Assembly: GCA_032718475.1 (NCBI GenBank) | Contig: JAUCBJ010003222.1 | Coordinates: forward strand, 1-58,824 | Reading direction: 5' to 3' | Length of the DNA stretch: 58,824 nucleotides | Source of the DNA: Nemertoderma westbladi | Taxonomy: Eukaryota > Xenacoelomorpha > Nemertodermatida > Nemertodermatidae | Shown here: positions 1-11,303 of the stretch, piece after piece | How positions within the stretch are numbered: the first letter of the stretch is position 1 | How the letters are laid out: each line of letters starts with the position of its first letter | Made by a program: the position numbers and the translations under genes | The notes under the pieces: generated by a model | What the model saw: the letters and a program-made list of their open reading frames with translations, nothing else | Database searches by the model: none | Told to the model about the DNA's origin: nothing

Positions 1-1295
1 GAGACCTCGGCATACCAACAAACTATCGTGAGATCTGTCTGCTTGTGGTATCTGCCAAAATATACAATAAAATGATTCTATATAGGATTACGCCTCACAT
101 AGAGAAACTACTGCGTAAGAGCCAAAACGGATTTCGACCAAGTAGATCAACAATAGCTCAGATACTTGCACTACGGAGACTGATTGAAGGAATTAAGTCA
201 AAGAATCTCCCCGCTGTCATGACTTTTGTGGACTTCAAGAAGGCATTCGACTCCATCCATAGAGGTAAAATGCTTGAAATCCTAAGAGCATATGGAATAC
301 CAGAAGTAATTGTTGCTGGCATTGGATTGTTATATTGTGATACAGAAGCGCAGGTACTCTCACCAGATGGTGAAACTGAGTTTTTCTCAATCCTGGCTGG
401 CGTACTGCAAGGTGACACATTAGCACCATTACTATTTGTAATTGTGCTGGATTACGCAATGAGGACGGCCACAAAGGGTGAAGACCTGGGATTCACACTT
501 CAAGAACGCAGAAGTAGTAGATATCCGGCAACTACAGTCACAGACACCGACTTTGCGGATGACATCGCCCTGCTCTCTAATACCCTAGCAGATGCACAGC
601 TTCTACTAAATAAAGTGGAGAGGGCTGTTAAGGAGGTTGGATTGCATATAAATGCTACAAAGACCGAATTCATGACCTTTAATGTTGATGGAAACTTGAC
701 AACCATTGATAATAATCAACTAAGGAAGGTCGATGACTTCCAGTACCTTGGATCATGGATAGAGAGTAGCAAAAAGGACATAGAAGTTAGGAAAGCAAAG
801 GCTTGGGTAGCTCTATCAAAAATGGATACCATCTGGAAATCAGATCTCTCCAGGCACCTGAAGACTATGTTCTTTCGAGCCACAGTGGAAAGTGTATTTT
901 TATATGGGGGTGAGACCTGAACACTGACTAAATCACTTGAACAACGAATTGATGGTTGCTACACAAGACTACTAAGGGCAGCCCTAAACATCAGCTGGAG
1001 ACAACACATGACAAACGCCGAGCTTTATGGTACAATACCACCTGTATCAACCACCCTCCGTGAACGCAGATTAAGATTCAGTGGGCACTGCTGGCGAAGT
1101 AAAGACGAGGTCATACCAGATCTACTTTTCTGGCAACAAACTCATGGAAAGCGTAGTCATGGACGACCGGCCATGACATATATAGATCAACTTGAAAGGG
1201 ATACTGAACTTAGGAGAAACGAAATTGCGACAACTATGGAGAATCGGGAAGCCTGGAAGGATCTCATTTCCACTGTCCGAGTTCGCTCGACCTAG
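1..1295 (+). pseudogene. RTE-like LINE fragment: reverse transcriptase and C-terminus
   Basis: The frame is open from the window edge (base 3). It carries reverse transcriptase blocks in the usual order: VDFKKAFDSIH with the first catalytic Asp (about 225-258), VLQGDTLAPLLF (about 403-438) and the catalytic FADDIALL (about 552-575). The tail contains RLRFSGHCWRS and HGRPAMTYIDQL, which are typical C-terminal blocks of RTE-type LINEs. The endonuclease half lies outside the window or is missing. One in-frame TGA at 918-920 interrupts the frame. The same frame then continues to a TAG at 1293-1295, directly followed by a short TAG repeat that may be the element's 3' end. The single stop suggests moderate age. 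The RTE assignment rests on motif recognition; the exact clade is uncertain. Confidence 0.85.
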
Positions 1296-1398
1296 TAGTA
1301 GTAGTGTCAGTCAATTATCTTTGATAATTATACAGAGTGTGTTGTGCAATTGAATTTTTAGGAATTGAAGAATTACTGTAAAAAACAATGACCCTTCT

Positions 1399-1810
1399 CA
1401 AGTGATCACCGCCTTATTGTGGCCAAGGTAAGACTTAGTCTGCGTGCTAGCAGAACAACGAAATCTGCCTTGCCGTGGCATGACTGGTCCTCTCTGTTGC
1501 AACAGCCAAGTGTCCAGCTTCACACTACAGCTGAGCAACAGGTATGAGATTCTTGCCTCTGAGGCGGCAGATCACTGCGAGGGCTATACTGCTTTCACAG
1601 AAGCAGTTAAGTTAGCAGCTGCAGAAACAGTTCCTGTATACCCTCGAAACAGGAAAAGGGCCCCCTGGACTGACAACAAAATCCAGAAGTGCCAAAATGT
1701 CCTATATAAAGCGCAGAAAGAGTCCCGACTCAAACAGACTACAGCAGCCAAGAATGCAGTTAAGGCTGCATCTAGGTCCCTGAACAGGCAGTACTCTGTT
1801 CTACAGGAGC
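1399..1810 (+). pseudogene. Second RTE-like LINE fragment (endonuclease end and linker)
   Basis: The fragment starts with the last endonuclease block, SDHRLIVAKVRLSLRAS (from 1401), whose SDH motif contains the catalytic His. After a frameshift near 1515-1521 the linker continues with LSNRYEILASE and KRAPWTDNKIQKCQ. The same arrangement (SDHR, then LSLRAS) occurs in the LINE fragment at 50600-51527, so both belong to one LINE group. No reverse transcriptase follows; Gypsy-type coding begins in the same frame around 1811-1840. It is a broken fragment, not a working gene. Confidence 0.7.
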
Positions 1811-2371
1811 TAATAAACCAACAGGTTGTTAATGTCACACATGACATTACTGACCAATTTAGTATTAAAGATATTGCTAAATGAGCACCTTTGGCAATTA
1901 TCCTAGTAACTGGGGTAAATAATAATAAATTCGAGTGTGAGGCGTTACCAGACACTGGCGCTGACGCACCTATAGTTCCTGTCAGTATCTTAGACAAAAA
2001 TAATTTGGTAAACACAGTTAATAAAACGCAGCGCCCAAAAATATTCGCTGCTAATCGACAACTTATTGAATTTTGCGGAACAGTCACCTTAAATATCGAA
2101 TACTATTGTACTAAAATAACTATTACAGCAGTTGTTACTGAGGTAACTAATACATTTATATTACCGTGGTATATTTTGAAAACACTGAAAATTATACCCA
2201 TGTCTTACCCAATTCCCGAACACATTGTACATCAGGTACAATCGGTTGCAGAAGCCGATTCTGCCCGCAATCAGCTGTTAGAAGAATTTGCAGATGTATT
2301 CGATGTTTCTACTTTGACCCCTATGCACATACCACCCATGACAATACATTTGAAAACAAATGCAGTACCAT
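1811..2371 (+). pseudogene. Gypsy-type retrotransposon protease and start of RT
   Basis: The frame carries LPDTGADAPIVPVSIL at about 1945-1992; DTGAD is the active-site motif of retropepsin. About 110 codons later comes EEFADVFDVSTLTPMHIPP, the segment that leads into the reverse transcriptase of Gypsy elements. The order protease then RT is the Gypsy pol order. A TGA at 1882-1884 breaks the frame upstream. The reading frame loses identity at about 2371, where an AT-rich run of ATTTAAAT-like sequence (2372-2430) begins, so everything downstream of the RT start is missing. No LTR was found nearby. Confidence 0.75.
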
Positions 2372-2430
2372 TTAAATTTTTTTATTTAAATTTTATTAAA
2401 TTATTTAAATTTAAAATTTATCATTTAAAT

Positions 2431-3471
2431 TTAAATTTTTGGTGCTAGCACCAAATTTCGTACCCATCACCAAAAAGTACAAGTTTGCGATGTCCAGTGC
2501 TTTTTTTATTGATTCCATCGGATTTAGGACCCTCATAAACCCGTATAACGCAAGAAATAAGGTGATACTATCTACTTATCAATTTGCATATTTTTCAAAA
2601 TTTGGTGCTGGCATAACAATTTTCACCCACCGGCGAAAAATACAAGTTTGAGAACTCTTATGAAATTTTTACTAATTCCATTGAATTCAGAACCATCACA
2701 AACCCGTATAACGCAAGAAACAAGGTGACACAATCAATTGATATATTTGATGGTTTTCAAAATTTGGTGCTAGCACAACATTTTGCACCCACATCCGAAA
2801 AATACTAGTTTGAGATGTCTAGTTCGATAATTATATTTTCCATTGAATTCAGAACAGCCATAAACCTCTAAAACGCAAGAAATAAATTGTCACACGCAAT
2901 TTTATCTATTGAATGGATTTTCAAAATTTCGGGCTAGCACCAAAATTTGCATACAGCACCGAAAAATACAAGTTTGATACGCTTGGTGCAACTCGTATAT
3001 ATTTCATCGAATCCAGAAACCCAAAAAACCCCAATTGCGTAAAAAACAAGTTTCAAACGTTCAATTTACAAAATTGACTTATTTCAAAATTTGGTGCTGG
3101 CACCAAAATTTGGTACCCGCCGAAAAATACAAGTTTAAAATTTATAAATCAATTGATATGAATTCCATCAAATTTCTAACACCAAAAAACCGGTGTAAAT
3201 CAAAATTAGAGATGTTACAATTCATATTTAATGAAATGTAATTTTCAAAAAACGTCTCAAAAAAAGTGCCAAAAGTAGGGTTAAAAAATGGTGCTATAAC
3301 TCGAAAAGTACCCAATATTTTTGAAAACGGTTTTCACTACTAGGAAGACAATAGATTTTTAGGAAGTCATAAAATTTCAGATTCCCAACTGCGTTTGTTT
3401 CAGAATTATAATAAAAAAAACCACGGGGGGGGGGGTCATATTGACCCCCCCCCCGGGTTTAATAGGGTTAA
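2431..3471 (-). mobile_element. TTAA-bounded repeat element, copy 1 (piggyBac-like end)
   Basis: Five diverged units of about 165 bp each carry a palindromic core close to CAAAATTTGGTGCTAGCACC (cores near 2431, 2597, 2758, 2923 and 3088). The array is followed by a unique segment and by a G-run/C-run hairpin (3425-3457). The right end reads as the complement of CCCTATTAAACCCGGG next to TTAA (3468-3471). A TTAA target and a CCC start are known features of piggyBac-type ends. No transposase is seen, so it would be non-autonomous. The same sequence in reverse order occurs at 51528-54420. The left boundary in the AT-rich 2372-2430 stretch could not be fixed. Confidence 0.65.
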
Positions 3472-3613
3472 TATCCTCCATAATCTATTGCCCTTCAATT
3501 GACCACTCTTATTGAGAGATAATGTTTCCATTATTATCTAAATAGAATCAATAATTAAGGACTAAATAGATTCCGACCAATTAGTTGGCCCCGGATCATT
3601 CCATGTGTCCCTG

Positions 3614-6600
3614 CCCTGCAAACCATAGCAACATTAAAATAATGTTTATTAACATCTTTATTCATATAATAAAATATTAAAATTCAAATGTTAAACTAAT
3701 GCCAGTTTTAATATTTTTTTGGCAAAGCGCTCGGACCCTGTGCAATAGAAGTGCACTTTTGGCAGTATTTGGTAACAAATATTAATCAGTGTTATTTTAA
3801 CATTGGAATTTTAATAGTTAGTGGATTTCCTACCCTTAACATTCTAATGTTATTCTAACATTAAGCTAATATTGGAATTATTTCATAGCATTCTCATAGC
3901 ATTCCTGATTTAGTTTCTCACTATTTTCTCATTATTATTCTAACATTAGTACATCAATACTAAAACAAGTAACTAGTAACAAGTAACAAGTAACAAGTAA
4001 ACTAAAATACTAAAGATTTTAATGTTATTAAATGCATGGTATATTGTAATAGGCCTACATAGAGTTTCCATATAAACAATGTTATTTCTATAAATGCAAA
4101 AACTTATTACACCTGAACAAAATTGGTGCGGTTTGTTTTATAATATTACAGAATAACAATGGGTAAAAACGCTATTAATTAATATTATAATCATAATGTG
4201 AATAATAATGTTAGTATGTGTACACCCGTTGAAAATATGGAAATGAAACCCACCAACCCAAGACGCAATGCTTTTATCTTATTATCTTATAGCAAATATA
4301 ACTAACAACAGTAATTTATAATAATGTCTGGTTAATCCCCAATGTAGTGCTAATCTCGTAGGTATAAAAACACAGAACGTTTCCGATACATAATAGGACA
4401 ATCTATTACAATTTTATTATTAATTGAAAAAATATTACAAGATAAAAACAATTAAAATTTGATATATATAAAGGTTGACCTATTTATGCACATGTAGGCC
4501 TATATAGTACAAGTTCTTATAAGTCCAATCAAAAGTTAAATTCCAGTCTCTATTTCGTTTTCTATCTTTTCGATTGCGATACACTCCTCGGCTCCTCCAA
4601 CTTTTCTAGCACTGTAAAGTAATTAAGATTACATTAATTAAGATTTCATTGATTACATTTTTAAGATTACCATAAATTTAAGTTGACAGCGAAACGGTAT
4701 TCCATGATATAAGTTAAGAAAATTATGTTATAAATCCTCAAACCTAAACCAACCCACCCACATACATAATATTTAACACACAATTCCTCACCACTATTAT
4801 TTATCTAATACAAAACTAATCTTTCTTTATATACCCATAATCGCACCATTGCATTAAATTATAATGTTTAATTACATTTTGAGGTATATACATTATAATA
4901 TAATTGTACTTACATGTGCTTAGATCCACCAGCGCGCCACGCAACTTGAACAAAATAGTTTGTAATCACTTTCTCTATCTTCGCGTCAACACCATAGGCC
5001 TAGTGTTCAGTGAGAAAGCTAGAAGAAATTTAATTGAAAATTAATTTAAATTTGTATCTCTAACTGAGCCTCGTGCTGCGCGAAGGCCCCACGGACGTGT
5101 TTTGTTAGGTTATTATGTTACGAGCTTCAAACTATAGCAGTTCTTCCTAGGGTACAGAATAAAGTAATTTACTTTACTTTCTTTACATAAAATGAAACAC
5201 AATAATATTATGTTCAAATTATCCTACTGCGTGAATGCGGGGCGAGCCATGAAAGTAAGTGTTCTCTAGATCTGTAGGTCCGTGTTTTGAAATGTTAATA
5301 ACTCGGCTAATTCTCGATGAAATCTAATCAAACTTAGTACACATGTTGTTTGGTAAAAGTTTATAAATTTTCCAATTAGAATTTGCGTGGGGCCTTCAGG
5401 ATGAGCTAATGAAGAAACTAGTATTATGTTGACTATCCTTGCAAGCTTTAGTACAGAATATTGGACGATATGTCAATTTGATAGCACCGGTGTGGAATGT
5501 CTTATGCTAGTTATTTGGTGATCAGATGTACAGGACGAGTGCAACGAGGGTTGTAATGAAGACGAGAGTTTTAAAAATAACTCGTAAACAACCTGGTTTA
5601 GCATATTAGACGGTTGACACTTTATCCAATATTGCCAAAGGAATGTTTTAAAAGGCATATATTTGGTGACCAGGTTGTATAGGAAGAACGCAACAAATTT
5701 TGTAGTGGATACAAGTATCCATCTTATATAAATCGTGTTAAGGCAGGTTAAATACTCAAGTCAAGTTAAATAGTTAAAAATCGTGTAAGGCTAAACTGAA
5801 ATGGACCTCTGCTTTTTACAACCAGTTTATGCATCACTGATTGATATCTTGGAAATGACGGTTTTCGTTTATCTAATAGAGATTAGTACACTTTCTTATA
5901 GATTTTCGTGCTGCGCGAAGGCCCCACAATGTGTCAATAAATGTTAGAAATAAATAAATAAATGTCATATGCCAACTTGCATTAGCGTCAATGTACTGTA
6001 TGTGTACCGGCGTAGCCTATATGTACTGTAACAATATGTGTACTGGCGTATTATACTGTAACAATTCCATATCAGTATGTAACAAATAATATGAAAAATT
6101 GTCTAACCTTTAATACATCTTAGAACGATTAATTTTCCCGATGGCATGTCTAGCGGTTTTTGCATATTTCTCGGCGAATGTGTTTCCATCCATCGTGCAC
6201 AGATGGCAAAACTCGCAGCCGATAATGATTGTGAGAAGTTGGAGAATTCGTCAATCTACAAAGATAAGAAAAAACTCCTCGCTTACTAACATTTTAATGC
6301 TAAAATATATAAACAATTATTACATTAATAAAAATTATTAATTACTGATCTAGAACAAATAATAAGAAATCAAATGAATACGTTTCGAGAACGTATCGAG
6401 CAAAGCAAACAGTCGGCTGAAGCCGGAAGCGATCCGAAGGCTCTTCTTTCGATAGCTACTACCCGAAGGTAGTAAATCTTCAACAATTCCTGATTCTGTT
6501 TTACACAATTTGTTAAATAATTTAATGTCAAATTCGACTTCCCATATAGGATAAAAGGATAAAGATGCCATTATCATTCTCACCTTATACTTTGCCAGTG

Positions 6601-7698
6601 CATTTTTCTCCTTTAGGGCCTTTTCCCATTTGGCTAAATCCTCAGGAGAAGACTACTGGCTGGTCGGGGAACAGGAACTCTGACTGAAGAGTCTCTCCTT
6701 GAATCCATTCCATTATTTTTAAAGTTCCTTGGACACTCTTCAACTCCTCCTTCCTCCTTTATTTCCACCAAGGAGTGAACAATGTTATGTAGAGCGGGCA
6801 TGACAGGCAAAACACCCACCCCGCCCCCCTCTCGAAGTTTGTTTATTGTGCAAAAATTTTTTTAACAATATTTAGATATTTACTGTACTGTAACTAAAAC
6901 GCAAGCGGCCTTTCGGATCTCGTGCGTGGTGTCTGTGGCACATGCCTTATTGGTCTCATTGACAACCGCACATTAGGACTGATATATCTGTAGGGGTGTA
7001 GGCCTACTGTAGGTATGGCTGTATGGAACCGTACTGAAAAACATCCATGTACTGTAAGTTACGGTCCAGGAAAACCAAAAGATGAACACATTTGGTTCAT
7101 GTGGATGCACTGAGTAGGTGTGTTAAACAATCTCCACTGGCAAGGACTGGACAATAACGATAATGAAAACAATGGGGATTCACGTGCAAAGTTCTGTACC
7201 AGAGCAGGGCCTAATAAAGATGACATTAGGATAACATTAGAATAATATTGTCATTCAAAGCAGTTGAAGTATGACCCGCCAACATTCGAAAAACAACGTT
7301 AGAATAACCTTTTCGCATCATTGTTATAACAATGCTATGATTCATCCCCAATGTAAATTCATTTCCAATGAAAATATTCTGATTTGAACATTTCGATAAC
7401 ATTGGAAATACATTATAATATCAATAGTATGGAATATAGTATTAGAACATCATTCAAAATATGTTGCGATTATATGTGTTAAATAATAAACATTGCTGTT
7501 CGAATGTATTCTGAATGTCATTTCACTATCTGAATTTTAATATTAGTATTTAAATATTATTTTAGATTATTTCAATATTAAAATGTAAAATTTTGGGTTT
7601 TTCTCAAATAATTTGTCTCATTGCACTATTGCACAACTTTTTAGCAGCATTAAATTTCAAATACAAAATTAATCCTCGAATACTTCTGGTTTGCAGGG
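3614..7698. mobile_element. Possible old DNA transposon, non-coding
   Basis: A 12-bp perfect inverted pair, CCCTGCAAACCA (3614-3625) and its complement (7687-7698), bounds the region. A 12-bp match alone could be chance over this distance. Two further inverted similarities support it: TGTGCAATAG-(AA)-GTGCA near 3739-3755 against its complement near 7621-7637, and ATAACATTAGAA-type motifs on both inner flanks. No convincing target duplication is seen. The interior is AT-rich with no long ORF. A minus-strand frame at about 6350-6650 ends in a basic, exon-like stretch, but I cannot assign it. Bases 3472-3613 hold nothing recognisable. Confidence 0.35.
5071..5927 (+). repeat. 22-bp direct repeat pair
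   Basis: The string TCGTGCTGCGCGAAGGCCCC followed by AC occurs at 5071-5092 and again in the same orientation at 5906-5927. Part of its complement (GTGGGGCCTTC) lies at about 5389-5399. These GC-rich words stand out in AT-rich DNA and could be ends of a degraded small element. No coding is visible between them. Confidence 0.4.
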
Positions 7699-8195
7699 TG
7701 TCGATTATATTACGAAAATATCACTTGTTTTAACTCGCTTGTGGCGCTGAGTTGTAAATTATAATTTGCTGTAATGTAGTTAAATTTTGGAGAAAGTCTG
7801 TTCATATTATAATGCATATTATAATACACAATGTGTTTTTTGAATTAAAAACTGACCTATTTTGTGATAATCCGAATAACTAACTCTCTATCCCACTTGG
7901 GTATTTTTGTAAGTAAATATTCATCACATTTCATATAATTTTAGAGAAGCAATAAATACATATTGTAATGTCATTGTTAATAAGTATTTTAATTTTAACA
8001 ATATTTTGATAAATTTAGTAAATAATTTTTGATAGTTCGTTATTTCATTTTGGTTTTTTAAATATGTTTTTGCTATATTGTATATGTAACGTACATAAGT
8101 ATTACACTAGTTGTGTTGTAATACACGTTTTTTCTTATACTTAAAAGGTTAAACTAAATCGCAGTTGGTAATGTTTTACAGTAATCACGCAGTTA
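7699..8195. other. AT-rich spacer, no feature
   Basis: AT-rich sequence on the outer side of the LINE target duplication. No open frame of note and no recognisable repeat or RNA gene. Confidence 0.6.
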
Positions 8196-8261
8196 GGAGA
8201 GTTTATCTTAATTGAACTAATTTAGAGTGGAATTACGGAGATTAAACATGTTTATATAAAG
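8196..8261 (+). repeat. 66-bp target-site duplication, left copy
   Basis: This copy starts GGAGAGTTTATC and ends GTTTATATAAAG. It is identical, as far as I can read, to 19229-19294. The two copies exactly bracket the LINE: the LINE's tetranucleotide tail starts at 8262 and its 5' end is at 19228. APE-type LINEs usually leave duplications of about 5-20 bp, so 66 bp is long. Confidence 0.9.
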
Positions 8262-8589
8262 ATAGATAGATAGATTTATTTATACATTATGTAAAAACAA
8301 TAACAAATACACCAAACAATGTACCGGTATAAAGGTATTGTCCAACATAACATATAGGATTACCCCTAAAGCTTTGCAGCTTATTTCCAAGGGGGTCCTT
8401 TATGTTACTTGGTTACAAATACAATATTACACTACGCTAACCTAAAACCAATATAAAACGTAATTACACTATGTACATGTACAACTTTACCGAGAGCGTG
8501 ACAATGCCCGACTCAACGATAAAGATGTAATGTACAGAACAATTTATTATAAAACGTAATTACAGTATAAATAGTAAATAATTAATAAA
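8262..8589 (-). other. LINE 3' UTR and tetranucleotide tail
   Basis: Non-coding segment after the RT stop. On the minus strand it contains GGACCCCCTTGGAAATAAG (near 8375-8400), a conserved 3' word of CR1/L2/Rex1-group LINEs that is thought to be recognised by their own RT. It ends in TATC tetranucleotide repeats at 8262-8273. Such microsatellite tails, instead of poly(A), are characteristic of this group. Confidence 0.75.
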
Positions 8590-10602
8590 CTAATAACTTA
8601 CTGTAGGACTATTGTACCTATTTTTACATTGCACACGGAGATGAGATTTAACTGCAGATTTAAAAGAATGTTGAATATTTAGGTTTTTAATTTCATTAGG
8701 CAGAGCGTTCCAATTTTTTATGCCGTTAAAAAAGAAAGTATCAGATTCAAAGGATTTACAATTCGGAAGGTAGAAGTTTGAAGCACTAGCTCTGGTACTG
8801 TAAGAGTGTGTATCGCGTACTCTGTTGAATTTTTGTTTTAGGTAATTGGGACATTTACCATTATACACTTTATGCACATGGTTAAGGCGTAGCTGCTTAA
8901 CTCTACTATCTAAGTTAAGTAGTCCAGATTCAGAAAAGTCATCTGGAGTTAGGTGGTGCCTAGGTTTGTAGTCTTTAATAAATCGTACTACTTTATTCTG
9001 AGCTACTTGTAATTTACATTTAAGCTGTTTGGTTAAGCCTTCATACCAAGAAGAGCACGCATAGTCCATGTGACACTGTATTAAAGGAGAGCAAAGTAAC
9101 TTGCGGGAGTCGGTGTTCAAACTATTTTTATTTCTGTATAGAAACCTAAGCCTACTGTTAACTTTCGAGAAAATATTTTTCACTGTACTTTCTCCTGATA
9201 AGCAGTTATCCAATGTGGCGCCTAAATATTTAACTTCCTTTTTATTTTCAATCTTATGTCCATTACTAGTGACTTCAAACTTAGTTACCTTCTTTAACTT
9301 TCTTTTGGAACCAAACAAAATACTTTCAGTTTTACCGTAGTGAATGGATAGCTTATTATCAACCAACCACTCATTACAGGATTCTAGAACTGCACTTAAC
9401 TTTTGGGAAATATGGATAGGATCTTTATGAGAGAAAATAAGAGCACTGTCGTCGGCATATAAAATGAGTTTAAAATCGGGATCTACACTACTTATCATAT
9501 CATTTACATAGCATACAAAAAGCAGAGGACCTAATATACTACCTTGCGGTACACCACAGGTCATCTCTTGTACAGTAGACAGCGATTTGCTAATGACTAC
9601 AGTTTGACCTCTGTCTGACAGGTAGGACTTGAACCAGTCTATAGAACCTACACCCATCAGGCCTAACTTACCAAACATAATTTCATGATCTGCAGTATCG
9701 AAAGCCTTTTGTAGGTCCAACATTACCATACCAGTATATAAACCCTTTGCGTTATTACATTTAATTGTATCAGTTAAGTTAATAAGGCAGGTGTCTGTAG
9801 AATATGATTTACGAAAACCGGACTGAAGTTCATAGATCAGATTTAGCCTACTAAGATGTGCCTCCAGCTGTAGAAAAACAGAACGTTCTAGAATTTTAGA
9901 TACAATACTTAAGATACTAACAGGTCTGTAATTACAGGGTTCTACTTTACTATTCTTTTTATACAGTGGAACAACCTTAGCTAATTTCAGTTCGTCTGGT
10001 ACTACATTATCTACGATAGAGTAATTAATAATAAAAGTAATAGGCACTTTAAGTACCTCAGCACCATCCTTAAGAAAACGGGCAGGTATTAGATCTAGAC
10101 CGGTACTTTTTGAGGCTGATAGGCTAAGTAGATTTTTAAAAACGAAATCCTCAGAAACGGGTTTTAAAAATAACTTTTCTGAATTTTGTAACTTTTCTAA
10201 ATAAAAATTTTTTAGAGTTTCGGACCCTATACTATATTTATTACTTGATAACGGTAATTTCTTAACTAAATTAGAGGCAACATTAGTAAAATAATTATTA
10301 AATAAATTACTAACTAGAGTATGATCATGAATCAGCTCACCGTTATCTTGCAGAACAATATTCGATTTAGATTTAAGGTTTTTATAACCTAAAGATTTTA
10401 GGGTAGACCATAGACTTTTAGGATTATCTTTATTCTCACTTATTTTGTTGTACAAATATTCAGATTTAGCTTTTTTTATTTCCCGTTGGACAAGGTTTCT
10501 ATATTTGCAGTAATTATTATAATCAGCTAAAACACGGTATTTCCTAAATTTATACAAATAGTTATCTCTTTCTCTGATATTACTAAGAATACCCGAGGTC
10601 AT
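8590..10602 (-). CDS. LINE ORF, reverse transcriptase half
   Basis: This frame of 670 residues plus stop encodes the C-terminal half of the LINE polyprotein. A connector (1-150) precedes a reverse transcriptase core. The core holds VPLYKK and NYRPVSILSIVSKILE (about 211-240), LDLQKAFD with the first catalytic Asp (295-302), GVPQGSILGPLLF (350-362) and the catalytic YADD (382-385). The product would copy LINE RNA at nicked target DNA. The Met at 10602 is internal, not the native start: the frame is open up to the insertion breakpoint at 10624 and matches in phase the frame that ends at 17662. No internal stop or frameshift is seen, so this half is intact but now lacks its N-terminal half. Confidence 0.92.
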   Translation of the reverse strand: MTSGILSNIRERDNYLYKFRKYRVLADYNNYCKYRNLVQREIKKAKSEYLYNKISENKDNPKSLWSTLKSLGYKNLKSKSNIVLQDNGELIHDHTLVSNLFNNYFTNVASNLVKKLPLSSNKYSIGSETLKNFYLEKLQNSEKLFLKPVSEDFVFKNLLSLSASKSTGLDLIPARFLKDGAEVLKVPITFIINYSIVDNVVPDELKLAKVVPLYKKNSKVEPCNYRPVSILSIVSKILERSVFLQLEAHLSRLNLIYELQSGFRKSYSTDTCLINLTDTIKCNNAKGLYTGMVMLDLQKAFDTADHEIMFGKLGLMGVGSIDWFKSYLSDRGQTVVISKSLSTVQEMTCGVPQGSILGPLLFVCYVNDMISSVDPDFKLILYADDSALIFSHKDPIHISQKLSAVLESCNEWLVDNKLSIHYGKTESILFGSKRKLKKVTKFEVTSNGHKIENKKEVKYLGATLDNCLSGESTVKNIFSKVNSRLRFLYRNKNSLNTDSRKLLCSPLIQCHMDYACSSWYEGLTKQLKCKLQVAQNKVVRFIKDYKPRHHLTPDDFSESGLLNLDSRVKQLRLNHVHKVYNGKCPNYLKQKFNRVRDTHSYSTRASASNFYLPNCKSFESDTFFFNGIKNWNALPNEIKNLNIQHSFKSAVKSHLRVQCKNRYNSPTVSY

Positions 10603-10619
10603 CCAGGGCTCAGTGCGTT

Positions 10620-10624
10620 GTTTA
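10620..10624 (+). repeat. 5-bp target duplication of LTR element, left
   Basis: GTTTA immediately precedes the 5' LTR. The same GTTTA at 17662-17666 immediately follows the 3' LTR. A 5-bp duplication is normal for BEL/Pao and several other LTR groups. Confidence 0.9.
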
Positions 10625-11146
10625 TGTTAGCTTATCCAATTCCGCTAACACAAACCCATAGAGTGAGCCATAAAGCAATATTGGGAGCACGAGGTTGATT
10701 ACCAATCAACCTCGTGTCAGCCCAGTAAACGGGGACAATAGGCCCCAAAGGAGACACACACAATAGGGGTTAGGGGCCAAACCCCTAACCGAGAGAGAAC
10801 ACAGGGAGTGAAGGGAAACACTCCAAAGGGTGCCAACAGGGGTATCAACCAATCAGAGGGGGGAAAGGCATCGATTGAGTAGCAATAAGGCCACCGTGCA
10901 ATATAACCAGTAACCTGTAATCATTCATTCAGTTTACTCAGTCAGATCAGTAGGGTGGAACGGGGACTTCTGTCACCGTCCGCTACCGCCATCATACTTA
11001 TATTACCTGTTGTGTTATACTATATATCAGACTATTATACCTTATACATATTACCCAACATCAGAACTCTTTTACCTTTCACACACGGCGGGGACGCGTG
11101 GATAGAAAACCCAACGGATAAACCGGGATCCGTAGATCCCGTCACA
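10625..11146 (+). repeat. 5' LTR
   Basis: 522 bp, starting TGTTAGC and ending GTCACA; same length and apparently same sequence as 17140-17661. It contains two strong hairpins: a 13-bp stem CACGAGGTTGATT with loop ACC (10688-10716), and a 9-bp stem GGTTAGGGG with loop CCAAA (10768-10790). A short ATG-less frame in the LTR was not taken as a gene. I could not place the TATA box or polyadenylation signal with confidence. Confidence 0.93.
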
Positions 11147-11246
11147 GTGACAGAATCAGATCCGCCCAGCTGCCCTGACAGTGACAGAACTAGTTCCACC
11201 CAGCTGCCCTGATAGTGACAGAACTAGATCCGCCCAGCTGCCCTGA
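11145..11246 (+). repeat. Three 34-bp repeats in the LTR leader
   Basis: Three tandem 34-bp units (11145-11178, 11179-11212, 11213-11246) share CAGTGACAGAA and CCCAGCTGCCCTGA. The first unit overlaps the last two bases of the LTR, so the repeat begins exactly where a tRNA primer-binding site is normally found. No TGG, the usual start of such a site, occurs in the first 100 bases after the LTR. Confidence 0.85.
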
Positions 11247-11303
11247 CAGAGATAGAATAGAGCTACCGTCCTAGCTAGCGATGACCAGCTACCAAAGACG
11301 ACG

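Noticed and set aside
6141-6819. Short exon-like frames on both strands
   Set aside because: One piece (KWEKALKEKNALAKYK, read on the minus strand near 6590-6640) looks coding, but no family, start or splice pattern could be supported.
10955-11212. Small protein in the LTR (also 17470-17667)
   Set aside because: It has no ATG at its start and simply follows the LTR sequence; both copies are identical because the LTRs are.
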